This document shows positions 1 through 8,345 of a stretch of 37,207 nucleotides of DNA, in pieces; within the stretch, counting starts at the first letter, position 1; each line of letters opens with the position of its first letter. The stretch comes from Dehalococcoidia bacterium (GTDB lineage: Bacteria; Chloroflexota; Dehalococcoidia; Lucifugimonadales; Australimonadaceae). The translations under genes and the position numbers were made by a program. The DNA is taken from contig JAKUPZ010000015.1 in NCBI GenBank assembly GCA_022449765.1, positions 1 through 37,207 on the forward strand, written 5' to 3'. Below the pieces are notes generated by a model. That model did not search any database. It worked only from the letters and a program-made list of their open reading frames with translations, and was not told where the DNA came from.

Positions 1-435
1 AAATATTCCTTGGTTATGGGGATGATGGGTGGAGTTCTTATGGTTGGTGGTATGAATGGGATTAAAGATCGTATGGGCGATGGCCCTGGTATCCATTTTG
101 CTCGTCTTGCACTAGTGGTAATGATTATTGGTATGGGTGGGAACATACTTGAAGCTGCATATATTATGATTGGGTCGGCTGCAGCAATTGCAGCGGCAGC
201 AGGTGCTCTTTCAACAGGGCTTATCATGCTTGGCTTTGCTGTCATAGGAATTGCGTTTTTCCTTCAGAAAAACATCCACATTGCCTTGTCCTTGCTTTTT
301 ATCGCGGTGGGTTTGTGGGGTGCTGTAACTGCGACTATTTGGTACGAAACAAATAGCTTGATTTACGTAGCCTATATAGGCTCGATGATCGTTAGTCTCG
401 CTCTTGGAGTATTAACCGTAAGATCGAAAGATTAA
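1..435 (+). CDS. Integral membrane protein, 5' end cut by window edge
   Basis: The reading frame is open back to base 1, so this is the C-terminal 144 residues of a gene that probably starts outside the window; a TTG at 10 is the first in-window start but has no visible ribosome site. The protein is almost wholly hydrophobic, with about four to five membrane-spanning stretches, an Ala-rich segment (near residues 58-65), and a short basic tail ending in RSKD. No family motif is recognised. A strong terminator follows 20 bases after the stop, so this gene ends its own transcript and is not co-transcribed with the flavin enzymes downstream. Its function is unknown. Confidence 0.6.
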   Translation, partial: KYSLVMGMMGGVLMVGGMNGIKDRMGDGPGIHFARLALVVMIIGMGGNILEAAYIMIGSAAAIAAAAGALSTGLIMLGFAVIGIAFFLQKNIHIALSLLFIAVGLWGAVTATIWYETNSLIYVAYIGSMIVSLALGVLTVRSKD

Positions 436-455
436 GTTTTTACTTTAGTGGAATT

Positions 456-499
456 CAAACTGGCCAAGGTCTTATCATGACACTTGGCCAGTTTGTTTA
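456..499 (+). terminator. Rho-independent terminator after the first membrane protein gene
   Basis: A perfect 13-bp inverted repeat (456-468 with 483-495, arm CAAACTGGCCAAG) encloses a 14-base loop. The inner GTC (469-471) and GAC (479-481) can extend the stem with one bulged A. TTTAT follows directly. This separates the membrane protein gene from the next gene and argues against starting that gene at the ATG at 477, which lies inside the hairpin. Confidence 0.8.
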
Positions 500-521
500 T
501 ACTGAAGCTAATGGAGGGGAA

Positions 522-959
522 ATGAGTGAATATATCCCAAGCCCTAGAGAGTGGGTTGCGGACCAAGTTGCTCTTTATGAAAGCAGTGGAGGGACAGAAG
601 GCTTGACCCTTAGAGATACGGGTTTACCTGTGATAATTGTAACTAACAAAGGTAATAAGACAGGTGCCACGCGGAAAACACCTTTAATGCGCGTTATGGA
701 TGGAGATAATTATGTTTTAGTAGCTTCAATGGGCGGAGCTCCAAAACACCCAGTGTGGTATTACAACTTGAAGGCAGATCGTGATGTTGAAATACGAGAT
801 GAGACTCAAGTTTTTAATATGCGAGTAAGAGAAATCAAGGACGCTGAAGAGCGGGCACGTCTATGGGAAATTGCCGTTAATACATATCCTCCCTATGCGG
901 ACTATCAAAACAAGACTGAAAGGGTTATTCCCGTCTTTTTGGCTGAGCCAGTATCTTAG
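522..959 (+). CDS. Deazaflavin (F420)-dependent nitroreductase-family protein (Ddn-like)
   Basis: The 145-residue protein has the DUF385/Ddn split-beta-barrel signature: LPVIIVTNKGNKTGATRKTP, then YVLVASMGGAPKHPVWYYNL, then a C-terminal region with YPPYADYQ and a hydrophobic final strand. Family members bind coenzyme F420 (or a flavin) and reduce small molecules such as quinones or nitro compounds; the true substrate cannot be read from sequence. The start at 522 is chosen because GGAGGGG sits just upstream, whereas an earlier in-frame ATG at 477 falls within the preceding terminator. The next gene, also of the split-barrel flavin type, begins 2 bases after the stop, so the two form a small operon. 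Confidence 0.85.
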   Translation: MSEYIPSPREWVADQVALYESSGGTEGLTLRDTGLPVIIVTNKGNKTGATRKTPLMRVMDGDNYVLVASMGGAPKHPVWYYNLKADRDVEIRDETQVFNMRVREIKDAEERARLWEIAVNTYPPYADYQNKTERVIPVFLAEPVS

Positions 960-961
960 AA

Positions 962-1369
962 ATGAGTGTCTTAAGGGCTATTCATGAAGAAAAATATGTC
1001 CGTCTAACGACCTTTACTCGCGATGGTCGTAAAAAGCATATCCCTGTCTGGATCGCATTAATTTCTGATAAATGCATTGGCTTCACTACCGTACAGAATT
1101 CATGGAAAGTGAAAAGAATTTTGCATACATCATCTGTCGAATTGATCGCCAGTGATTACAGTGGTAATCCGTTAAAAGACGCGAAGGCAGTTTTAGGGAA
1201 TGCGCGAATTGTTGATGGGGAAGAGTATAGGGAAGTAGTAAAGGCAATAAGCTCGAAATACGGCTGGCAGTATAAGATGATTGCATTAGCTAATCGACTT
1301 AGGCATTTCTTTCGCAACGGCAACTTGTCCAGTGACTGTGCGATAATAGTTACTTTCGATAAGAGTTAA
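962..1369 (+). CDS. PPOX-class F420-dependent oxidoreductase
   Basis: The 135-residue protein matches the pyridoxamine-phosphate-oxidase-like split barrel. After a short N-terminal helix come the paired strands YVRLTTFTRDGRKKHIPVWI and KCIGFTTVQNSWKVKRILHT, typical of the actinobacterial Rv2061-type F420 enzymes ('deazaflavin' PPOX class). The VELIASDYSGNPL strand and ILGNARIV-like segment (VLGNARIVDGEEY) follow the usual order. It lies 2 bases after the Ddn-like gene and probably shares its mRNA. The cofactor (F420 rather than FMN) is inferred from the subfamily look; no substrate can be named. Confidence 0.75.
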   Translation: MSVLRAIHEEKYVRLTTFTRDGRKKHIPVWIALISDKCIGFTTVQNSWKVKRILHTSSVELIASDYSGNPLKDAKAVLGNARIVDGEEYREVVKAISSKYGWQYKMIALANRLRHFFRNGNLSSDCAIIVTFDKS

Positions 1370-1403
1370 TTGTTTCGCAGTTTTTTGAAGAGTAAATTAA
1401 TGT

Positions 1404-1440
1404 TTGATTAATTGAGCGGTTGGAATAAGCAGACTATTTA
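1404..1440 (+). promoter_or_regulatory. Possible promoter region for Rieske oxygenase 1
   Basis: Two overlapping sigma-70-like options are visible: TTGATT (1404) with a 16-nt spacer and TAAGCA (1426), or TTGAGC (1412) with a 17-nt spacer and TATTTA (1435). Neither is a strong match, and the second would start transcription inside the ribosome site. This is weaker than the promoters seen elsewhere in the window. Confidence 0.3.
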
Positions 1441-1451
1441 AGAGGTGCAGG

Positions 1452-2861
1452 ATGCTTAGTATCGAAGATAATGAACTGATGACTCGTGTAGGGCCGGGTA
1501 CACCTATGGGTACGCTTATGCGACTGTACTGGATGCCTGCGGTATTATCCGCTGAAGTTGCAAAAGATGGAGTACCTCATCGTACTCGATTGCTTGGTGA
1601 AGACCTTCTTGTTTTCAGAGTGTCTTCAGGTAACGTTGGAGTTATTAGCCCTAGCTGCCCGCATCGTGGAGCATCATTGTATTTTGGGCGTAACGAAGAA
1701 GAAGGTTTGCGCTGCGTTTACCATGGCTGGAAATTTGACATTAATGGTGAATGTGTTGAGATGCCTTCTGAGCCGCCCGAATCAAATTTTAGCTCTAAAG
1801 TTCAACTTCCCCACTACATTGCTTCCGAACGAAATGGAGTGATCTGGATATATATGGGGCCTGACCAGGACAACCCTCCTGAATTGCCTCAGCTTGAATG
1901 GAATATGGTTCCGGAGTCCCAAGTTTATTTAAGCAAGCGTGTTGCTCAAAATAATTTTATGCAAACCATTGAAGGGGAAATTGATTCTTCACATTCAGGT
2001 TTTTTGCACCGTCAATTTGATAAGCCTTATCGAGGATCTTCATCTGGTATGCCCAGCATGAACGCGAACGACGTAGGTACCTTAGTTGGCGACCCCAAGG
2101 CGCAGATTTCTTTGCCTAATAGCCAACAGGGAATGGTTTATAAAATGCGTGACAAGCACCCGCGTTTTGAGACATTAGACACAGATTATGGAGTACTGAT
2201 AGGTGCCAGAAGAAATGCTGAGGAAGATTCGTTCTATTGGCGCATAACCAATTTTTATATGCCGTTTCACACGATGATACCTCCCTATGGTGAGAACCCC
2301 GTGCTAAGTGGTCATTCATATATGCCTATGGATGATCACCACGTCCTTGCTTTGTGCTTTACCTACAATCCCAAAGAACCTTTGACTGAAGGGCAGCTTG
2401 ATTATTTAAATTTTGGTCCAAGACCTGGACAGCAGGGTCTGCACCCTACAGTGGATGCATTTTTGCCTGCTCTTACAAAACCCGAAGGGGCTTGGTGGCC
2501 TAAGCACAATATAGAAAATGATTTCAATATTGATTGGGAAGCACAGAAAACTGATCGTTTTTCTGGTTTACCAGGCACATGGCCACAAGATTCGGGAATG
2601 CAGGAAACGATGGGTTTTATCTATGATCGTAGTCGCGAACATCTAGGGATCAGTGATACGGCGATTATCCGCACTCGAAAAAGATTGATTCAGGCTGCTA
2701 AAAATCTAAGAGACTACGGGATAACGCCATCTTCAGTAGATGATTCAGGTGTTTACTACACACGTTCAGCTGCGGTAGTTTTACCGCGAGCTATAGATTG
2801 GGTTGAAGGATCCCTCAGCTCAAGAGTGGCGAGCCCAGGTGTCAATCACGCAGCTGTGTAG
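1452..2861 (+). CDS. Rieske non-heme iron oxygenase, alpha subunit (phthalate/vanillate-oxygenase type)
   Basis: The 469-residue protein carries a complete Rieske [2Fe-2S] site: C69-P-H71 and C88-x2-H91 in CVYHGWKFD. It also has the mononuclear iron motif D178-x2-H181-x4-H186 (DSSHSGFLH). The N-terminal phrase TRVGPGTPMGTLMRLYW is typical of the one-component phthalate-4,5-dioxygenase-like group. Such enzymes hydroxylate or O-demethylate aromatic or other cyclic substrates, taking electrons from a separate reductase; no reductase gene is seen in this window. GAGG lies just upstream of the ATG. Its last 20 bases overlap the end of the convergent LLM gene. The substrate is unknown. Confidence 0.93.
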   Translation: MLSIEDNELMTRVGPGTPMGTLMRLYWMPAVLSAEVAKDGVPHRTRLLGEDLLVFRVSSGNVGVISPSCPHRGASLYFGRNEEEGLRCVYHGWKFDINGECVEMPSEPPESNFSSKVQLPHYIASERNGVIWIYMGPDQDNPPELPQLEWNMVPESQVYLSKRVAQNNFMQTIEGEIDSSHSGFLHRQFDKPYRGSSSGMPSMNANDVGTLVGDPKAQISLPNSQQGMVYKMRDKHPRFETLDTDYGVLIGARRNAEEDSFYWRITNFYMPFHTMIPPYGENPVLSGHSYMPMDDHHVLALCFTYNPKEPLTEGQLDYLNFGPRPGQQGLHPTVDAFLPALTKPEGAWWPKHNIENDFNIDWEAQKTDRFSGLPGTWPQDSGMQETMGFIYDRSREHLGISDTAIIRTRKRLIQAAKNLRDYGITPSSVDDSGVYYTRSAAVVLPRAIDWVEGSLSSRVASPGVNHAAV

Positions 2862-3924
2862 TAGTTAATTGAGGACTGATTTTGTTAGTAAGGCCTAATT
2901 CATGGGCTATCAGTTCGTAAGACTTGATCCTGTCCTTCAGATAATAAGCAATCGTGACGATTCCTATATCTTGAGTTTCATAGGACTCTGAAACGTCATG
3001 TAAAGCTTTTGCGATTTGCGTTGGGTCACCGTCATAGTACCCAGCGGTATATTGATTAATATACTGCAAAGCTTCTTCGCTAAGCGCGGTATTGGAAGCT
3101 TCTTCTGGGGAAGATAAACCTTCGATACGTTGCCCTGTTTTAGCTTCTAGAAGGCGGCGAGCTCGGTTTAAGTTCCTGCTAGTAGCGATAAATTTTGCTT
3201 CTTCTTCTGTTGGTGCGCATACCACTTGCACCGTTACATTTACACGAGGTTCAGAGCAAAGATGTGAAGGCCTGAAATTTTTGCGATAAAGTTCTGTCAC
3301 TGCAGGACCGTGCTTACCCGTGTTTCCAAAAAAATCTGCAAATGCAAAAGGTAGTCCTAGATAAGCTGCGAGATTCGCAGAGTAATCACTAGATCCTAAA
3401 AGCCATACTTCAGGTGAAGATTCTGGATCAGGACCAGGCTGTGCTTTGATGCTTGCGAAAGGGTGATCTGGCTGCAGGTTATTTTGTAAATAGCCGATTA
3501 GGTCAGCTACTTGCTGGGGGAATGTTTGAATGTCAACGGGTCGTTTCGGATATGCGAGTGCAAATATGGTGGCCTGGTCACTACCAGGAGCGCGCCCTAT
3601 TCCTAAATCAACCCTACCTGGATAGAAGGACTCCAAAATTCGAAATTGTTCAGCAATTTTCAGAGAAGAATAATGAGAGAGCATCACCCCACCACTCCCC
3701 ACTTTTATCTTTTCGGTGTTCGCTAGAATTTGGCCAATAAGGATTTCAGGGCTTGCTCCAGCGTATGTTCCTGTATTGTGATGCTCTGCAACCCAATAGC
3801 GCGAATAGCCTAAATTTTCGACCGCTTGCGCAAGCTTTACGGTATCTAGAAGGGCGCTCCTAGGTGTGTCGTTTCTGCGTATAGGCGATTGATCAGTAAC
3901 GCTGAGAATCAGATTATTTTTCAC
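2842..3924 (-). CDS. LLM-class flavin-dependent oxidoreductase (MsnO8-like)
   Basis: A bacterial-luciferase-like (alpha/beta)8 barrel of 360 residues. Recognisable blocks are VAEHHNTGTYAGASPEIL near residues 46-63, IKVGSGGVMLSHYSSLKIAEQF, and FYPGRVDLGIGRAPGSD, followed by EVWLLGSSDYSANLAAYLGLPFAFA. These match the MsnO8/YtnJ-like subgroup, which uses FMNH2 (or F420) and oxygen on unidentified substrates. It is the last gene of the long minus-strand operon, 14 bases after the DUF6159 gene, with GGTGAAAA before the ATG. It overlaps Rieske oxygenase 1 tail-to-tail by 20 bases, with no terminator between them. Confidence 0.88.
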   Translation of the reverse strand: MKNNLILSVTDQSPIRRNDTPRSALLDTVKLAQAVENLGYSRYWVAEHHNTGTYAGASPEILIGQILANTEKIKVGSGGVMLSHYSSLKIAEQFRILESFYPGRVDLGIGRAPGSDQATIFALAYPKRPVDIQTFPQQVADLIGYLQNNLQPDHPFASIKAQPGPDPESSPEVWLLGSSDYSANLAAYLGLPFAFADFFGNTGKHGPAVTELYRKNFRPSHLCSEPRVNVTVQVVCAPTEEEAKFIATSRNLNRARRLLEAKTGQRIEGLSSPEEASNTALSEEALQYINQYTAGYYDGDPTQIAKALHDVSESYETQDIGIVTIAYYLKDRIKSYELIAHELGLTNKISPQLTTTQLRD

Positions 3925-3938
3925 CAGTTAACACATTC

Positions 3939-4814
3939 CTATTGGTGTTGGCGCAGATCACTTGATGGTCGAAACGCAGAATCAAGTATTTCTTTATGGT
4001 ATTGCCCTATTTCACCGGCGGTCGCATATCGATATAGGACTGCACGGTATGTTGAGCTAAGTGTCGAGCCTATGGCAGCGACAGTCATGCCTGACAGAAT
4101 ACCTAGCAGAATGAGTAAAGCCCCAAGTAAGAAACTTGCGTCAATTGCAAAAACACCTAATGCGATTGGTCCTGCCCCTGTCAGAAGCACAGCAATAAAA
4201 ACTAAGAGTCCAATGCCTTGGTTACCAATAATTGCGCTACCCCAGCGTTCCTTAATTATTTTTCCTGATTGTTTGATCGCACTAATACCTGTTTTGTTTT
4301 CGGCAACTATGACGGGAATTACAAAGAAAACAAGTAGATTCCAGCTAGCACCGAGAATCATCACTATTATGGAAGCACCTATGCCGCTACCACGTCTTCG
4401 AGCACCTTCTTCAATAGCTTTAATTATTAGTCCGACTGTTGCTGCAATTAAAGTCCACACTAGTATTGCGAAAAGGCGATGGTTTGCTTGGTTAATAGCG
4501 AATCGAATAGAAGGGTCGTAGCCATCCATACGGTGCATTACCGCGGAAACTAATGCAACTTGGAAATAGATTTGTGAGAAGTAACAGAGAAAATAGATCA
4601 AAGCTATAAGAAATATCCCCCCCGACGTAATCGATTCCGAGCCTTCTTCAGCGACAATCATATTGCTGCTGAATCCTATCCCCGTGAATATTACGATTAT
4701 CAATCCTACGGAAAAGAATGAAGCGACAGTAAGCCAAATTAATTCGGGGTCTTGCCGCAAAACGCTCCAGCTCTCTTTGAATAATTTAAAACTTCTGCTA
4801 AATGAACCAAACAT
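3939..4814 (-). CDS. DUF6159 family integral membrane protein
   Basis: The 291-residue protein begins MFGSFSRSFKLFKESWSVLR, the usual opening of the DUF6159 family. About six hydrophobic segments follow, including a YFLCYFSQIYFQVALVSAV stretch and the SWNLLVFFVIPVIVAENKTG block, which is highly typical. The last third, ending in SSTYRAVLYRYATAG, also fits. The family has no assigned function. It lies within the operon of catabolic enzymes, 34 bases after the aldehyde dehydrogenase and 14 bases before the LLM gene, so a membrane or transport-related accessory role for that pathway is possible but unproven. Confidence 0.8.
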   Translation of the reverse strand: MFGSFSRSFKLFKESWSVLRQDPELIWLTVASFFSVGLIIVIFTGIGFSSNMIVAEEGSESITSGGIFLIALIYFLCYFSQIYFQVALVSAVMHRMDGYDPSIRFAINQANHRLFAILVWTLIAATVGLIIKAIEEGARRRGSGIGASIIVMILGASWNLLVFFVIPVIVAENKTGISAIKQSGKIIKERWGSAIIGNQGIGLLVFIAVLLTGAGPIALGVFAIDASFLLGALLILLGILSGMTVAAIGSTLSSTYRAVLYRYATAGEIGQYHKEILDSAFRPSSDLRQHQ

Positions 4815-4848
4815 TTTGCACCTATATTAATGAGACTAAATTGCACTC

Positions 4849-6321
4849 TTATTCCAAGTTTACTGTAACGCTCTTTCGCTGAGTAAAGCTATCTAACATG
4901 CCTTCAAGAGAGAATTCCCTTCCAATTCCACTCATCTTATACCCACCGTAGGAATGTCCTGGCAATTGCCCTAATCCTCTGTTTACTTGAACCCAACCAG
5001 ATTCAATCTTATGAGCCGCATTGAGAGCTTGTTTAATATTTTTGCACCAGACATAGGCTGCCAATCCATAATGACTGTCGTTTGCCATGCGGATTACATC
5101 TTCTTCATCTGACCAAGGCACTACGACAAGCACAGGGCCAAAGATTTCCTCACGTGCAACTCGCCAATCATTATTAGCACGCGTTATCACCGTAGGAGTA
5201 ACATAATAGCCTTCTGCAAGCGGACCATGTGAGGGAGGCATCCCCCCAAGTACTATTTCTGAGCCTTCTTGCCCCAATCCATCCTCAATATAACTGCATA
5301 CCCGATTGAATTGCTTTTCATTGATTATTGATCCCATATGAGTTGCTTCATCAAGTGGGTTTCCGACTTTTAATCCCTTGAGCTTATCCACTAACTTACC
5401 TAGAAAGTCATCATGAATGCTTTCATGTAAGAAAAGACGCGACCCCGCTGTGCATGATTGCCCTTGACGGGTGAAACGCATTCCGGATATGACTCCCTGC
5501 ACAACACTATCTTCATTGGAGTCAGGGTACACGACAACAGGGCTTTTACCTCCAAGCTCAAGAGAGACCGGAACAATTCTGTCTGCCGCTGCATGCATAA
5601 TTAATTTCCCGACGTCAGTTGATCCTGTGAACGAAAGCTTTCTTACTAATGGGTGAGCTGCTAGTGCTGCGCCGGCCTCTTCACCATAGCCAGTGAGAAC
5701 ATTCAAAACACCTGCAGGCAAAAAATTGTTACAAATTTCGGACATTTTGAGAACTGCAAGAGGTGCATCTTCCGCAGCCTTGAGGACTAAAGTGTTTCCG
5801 GCAGTAATTGCCATGGCGATTTTCAATGCGCCTAATAGAACTGGTGAATTCCAGGGAATAATTCCGCCAACAACGCCAATGGGTTCACGTCTGTTGTAGA
5901 CAAGGAGATTTTCCCCTAGGGGAATTGTCTCTCCTTTAAGCTCGTTTGCAACTCCTCCAAAATAACGGAAAACCTCGGCGGTAGTGTTAGCTTCAGGTCT
6001 TGATTGCGGTGCTAATGCATTACCGGTTTCTGTAGAAATCAGAATAGCTATTTCCTCAGCAGCAGATTCCAGAGCATCTGCAATGCGAAGCATAATACGT
6101 CCTCTTTCACGAGGAGCTACTTTCCTCCAACTCTGGAAGGCGTCCTGTGCGACATGAACCGCATGGTCTACATCTTCTTGATATGACCTTGGCACTAAGG
6201 CAAGTGGGAGCCCACGGAAAGCAGGGTTTCCCACCACGATGGTGTCACCTGCTTTAGCAAGAATTTCTTCGCCTCCAACATGCATTGGTACAAGCTTAAG
6301 CTCTTCAGTTTGGGTAGCCAT
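4849..6321 (-). CDS. NAD(P)-dependent aldehyde dehydrogenase
   Basis: A full-length ALDH superfamily protein of 490 residues. The catalytic Asn158 (PWNSP), general-base Glu255 (LELGGKSP) and nucleophile Cys290 (GQSCTAG) are all present, as are the cofactor-binding FTGSTDVGK and the late block EEIFGPVLVVVPW. It oxidises an aldehyde to the carboxylate. The family resembles betaine/lactaldehyde-type ALDHs more than the CoA-acylating methylmalonate-semialdehyde type, but this is a visual judgement. It starts 11 bases after the 3-hydroxyisobutyrate-dehydrogenase-like gene, with GGAG before the ATG. The pair could convert a hydroxy acid or alcohol to an acid in two steps. Confidence 0.93.
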   Translation of the reverse strand: MATQTEELKLVPMHVGGEEILAKAGDTIVVGNPAFRGLPLALVPRSYQEDVDHAVHVAQDAFQSWRKVAPRERGRIMLRIADALESAAEEIAILISTETGNALAPQSRPEANTTAEVFRYFGGVANELKGETIPLGENLLVYNRREPIGVVGGIIPWNSPVLLGALKIAMAITAGNTLVLKAAEDAPLAVLKMSEICNNFLPAGVLNVLTGYGEEAGAALAAHPLVRKLSFTGSTDVGKLIMHAAADRIVPVSLELGGKSPVVVYPDSNEDSVVQGVISGMRFTRQGQSCTAGSRLFLHESIHDDFLGKLVDKLKGLKVGNPLDEATHMGSIINEKQFNRVCSYIEDGLGQEGSEIVLGGMPPSHGPLAEGYYVTPTVITRANNDWRVAREEIFGPVLVVVPWSDEEDVIRMANDSHYGLAAYVWCKNIKQALNAAHKIESGWVQVNRGLGQLPGHSYGGYKMSGIGREFSLEGMLDSFTQRKSVTVNLE

Positions 6322-6332
6322 ACTAATCTCCG

Positions 6333-7232
6333 TTACTCGTGTTTATGTGTTTCTAATAATTTTGCGACCGCAGAAAAATCTAACCTACCGAAGCCCTGTC
6401 TACTAGTAGCGCCATATTGTTCGTGAGCTATAGCAGTAAGTGCGAGGGGCAATTTTTCCTGACTTGCAGCGGATAGTGCTAATCCTAGATCTTTATACAT
6501 GAGATCAGTCATGAATCCAGGAGCGAACCCGTTATTTACCGGGCTATCTTCAATGACATCCGGAGCTGGGCATCGCGTTTGAAGCGTCCAGCAATTTCCT
6601 GATGCCTTCGACATCACTTCGAAAAGTATTTTTGGGTCAGCACCTTTAGATATGCCAAGTGCAAATGCCTCTGTCACTGCAACCATTGAAACCCCAGCAA
6701 CAAGATTATTAGCAAGCTTGACGGTCTCTCCCATTCCTATATCGCCACAGTGGATAATATTTGTCCCCATGCAGCTCAATAATGAATGATGCTCATCTAG
6801 AACGTCTTTACTCCCACCAACCATAATTGTCAGCGTTCCCGCAGTTGCCCAGGCAGATGAACCGCTTACAGGCGCATCGAGCATTTTGCCACCAGCCTCT
6901 GTTACTCCCTGTGCAATCTGGCGCGTAGTGTCAGGATCGATAGTACTCATGTCGATGATCGTGGCTCCATTTTTCAGCCCTGATATGTAGCCATCGGGTC
7001 CGAATGCTGCAGCTAAAGAATGCTGCGACGCTGGGAGCATTGAAACAATCACTTCAGAATTCTCAGCAACATTTTTGGCACTGGTTTCTGCTTTAGCTCC
7101 CTCTGCCACTAAAGATTCCACTGCACTTCCGTCGACATCAAAAACGGTAAGTTGATAACCCGCTTTTAGCAGGTTTAAAGCCATAGGCTTTCCCATAGTA
7201 CCTAACCCAACAAACCCGACATTCTGAGTCAT
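6333..7232 (-). CDS. 3-hydroxyisobutyrate dehydrogenase-family NAD(P)-dependent oxidoreductase
   Basis: A beta-hydroxyacid dehydrogenase of 299 residues. The dinucleotide fold GFVGLGTMGKPMA lies at the N-terminus, the substrate-binding DAPVSGSSAWATAGTLTIMVGG at about 119-140, and the catalytic lysine K172 in GETVKLANN. Family members oxidise 3-hydroxyisobutyrate, tartronate or related beta-hydroxy acids to semialdehydes. An upstream ATG at 7247 is possible, but GGAG sits 9 bases before the ATG at 7232, which also gives the standard family N-terminus. It lies 35 bases after the nitrile hydratase accessory gene and directly before the aldehyde dehydrogenase, so it probably makes the aldehyde that enzyme consumes. 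Confidence 0.9.
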   Translation of the reverse strand: MTQNVGFVGLGTMGKPMALNLLKAGYQLTVFDVDGSAVESLVAEGAKAETSAKNVAENSEVIVSMLPASQHSLAAAFGPDGYISGLKNGATIIDMSTIDPDTTRQIAQGVTEAGGKMLDAPVSGSSAWATAGTLTIMVGGSKDVLDEHHSLLSCMGTNIIHCGDIGMGETVKLANNLVAGVSMVAVTEAFALGISKGADPKILFEVMSKASGNCWTLQTRCPAPDVIEDSPVNNGFAPGFMTDLMYKDLGLALSAASQEKLPLALTAIAHEQYGATSRQGFGRLDFSAVAKLLETHKHE

Positions 7233-7267
7233 TTCATTATTCTCCATCCATTAATCTTCGCTTCGGA

Positions 7268-7660
7268 CTATAGCTGTTGTGAGTGATGCGGGAAAGACTT
7301 CGCTTCCGTGTATGCAGCTTTAAGATGCACAGGTTGGCCATGCTCGGTGTTTAGGTAGGCCCTCCGCCAGTCTTCTTGGCGAAGATCTATTTCACTTTCA
7401 CTTATTAGCCCTTTAGTAATACATAGGCGTTCTAGTGCCCGTAGCCAGTGCACGTAATAATTTTCTCTTATGTTTGGATCTGCTGATAAATTGGCATGCT
7501 TTATTTCTTCAGCTAGCGTTGTTGCCCATTCCTGCCAAGTGAAATGCTTTTCAGAGGAAAGTTGAACAGCAAGTGCAAAAGCCGAAGCTTCCCAAGGCTC
7601 AGAAAAGACAGGACCTGAATCATCTCTAGGTATCAGTGCTAACTCATCTATGTCGGCCAT
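7268..7660 (-). CDS. Nitrile hydratase accessory protein (metallochaperone/activator)
   Basis: The 130-residue protein has the core of the nitrile hydratase activator family: VFSEPWEASAFALAVQLSS, FTWQEWATTLAEEI, then NYYVHWLRALERLCITKGLI. This family is homologous to the N-terminal part of the NHase beta subunit and delivers cobalt (or iron) to the alpha subunit. The ATG at 7660 gives the normal family start MADIDELALIP; a TTG at 7690 would overlap the beta gene by 17 bases and adds an unlikely leader. It follows the alpha and beta genes, so the cluster has all three parts needed for an active enzyme. No CxCC-type metal motif is present, but there is one conserved Cys in RLCITKG. Confidence 0.88.
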   Translation of the reverse strand: MADIDELALIPRDDSGPVFSEPWEASAFALAVQLSSEKHFTWQEWATTLAEEIKHANLSADPNIRENYYVHWLRALERLCITKGLISESEIDLRQEDWRRAYLNTEHGQPVHLKAAYTEAKSFPHHSQQL

Positions 7661-7673
7661 CGCTACTTGCTTA

Positions 7674-8345
7674 TTAGATAGATTTTTCAAGGTAATCTTC
7701 CCATAAATCTACGTAGACGGCTGTATTAGATGCACCATCTGCCCCCCATAGTTCGGATGCTTCAAAACGTACGCTATAAAGATGATGGCCTTCGTCAACG
7801 CCCTTAACGCTTAAATCAGGGAAAACCTGCGCTCCGTAGTGTTCATGGACTACCCCTGAATGCCCTCTCACATACCTTGGTTCACGGGTATGCGATGTAG
7901 GATGCTGGTTTATTGCTCTCACGGCATCACCTACTTTGAATTTTGGAATCGCGTCTGTATCCCGGAAGTAGCTCATTCTTACCAATGGCGTATTTTTTAC
8001 ATCAGACGGTAGCAGGACACGTTCGCGTAATTCTTTTGGTGCAGGTCCCTTGGCAATACCTTCTAATAATTCCTCCATAGTCACCAAGCCAGATTCGAAC
8101 AACTGAGTCTCTAAACCTGCGAGCCAATTTTCATAATAAGAATTACGTAGGTAGTCTACTGGGTGAAGCCTTTCTCTAGCATGCCGTGACATATCTATAT
8201 TCCATAGACCAAATAAACCTAACATTCGGACTAATGCGTAAACTCTTCCCTCCCACCAATTGTGGAAAATTGGCTCAATATCTTCTGGTTCAGGATGAAT
8301 GGACCCAAACCCTTCGCTTCCCCCTAAATCATGTACGCTATTCAT
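7674..8345 (-). CDS. nthB: Nitrile hydratase beta subunit
   Basis: The 223-residue protein begins MNSVHDLGGSEGFGSIHPEP, the classic NHase beta start. The helical region WEGRVYALVRMLGLFGLWNIDMSRHARER then follows, with the C-terminal SH3-like barrel (FKVGDAVRAIN, TREPRYVRGHSGVV, LYSVRFEASELWG and YVDLWEDYL). It forms the alpha-beta heterodimer that hydrates nitriles to amides. Its ATG overlaps the alpha stop by 8 bases, which suggests translational coupling and balanced subunit supply. All expected blocks are present and length is normal. Confidence 0.95.
   Translation of the reverse strand: MNSVHDLGGSEGFGSIHPEPEDIEPIFHNWWEGRVYALVRMLGLFGLWNIDMSRHARERLHPVDYLRNSYYENWLAGLETQLFESGLVTMEELLEGIAKGPAPKELRERVLLPSDVKNTPLVRMSYFRDTDAIPKFKVGDAVRAINQHPTSHTREPRYVRGHSGVVHEHYGAQVFPDLSVKGVDEGHHLYSVRFEASELWGADGASNTAVYVDLWEDYLEKSI

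Noticed and set aside
3889-4521. Plus-strand ORF of 210 codons opposite the DUF6159 gene
   Set aside because: It is antisense to a well-supported membrane protein, with low-complexity composition and no ribosome site; a mirror of the real gene.
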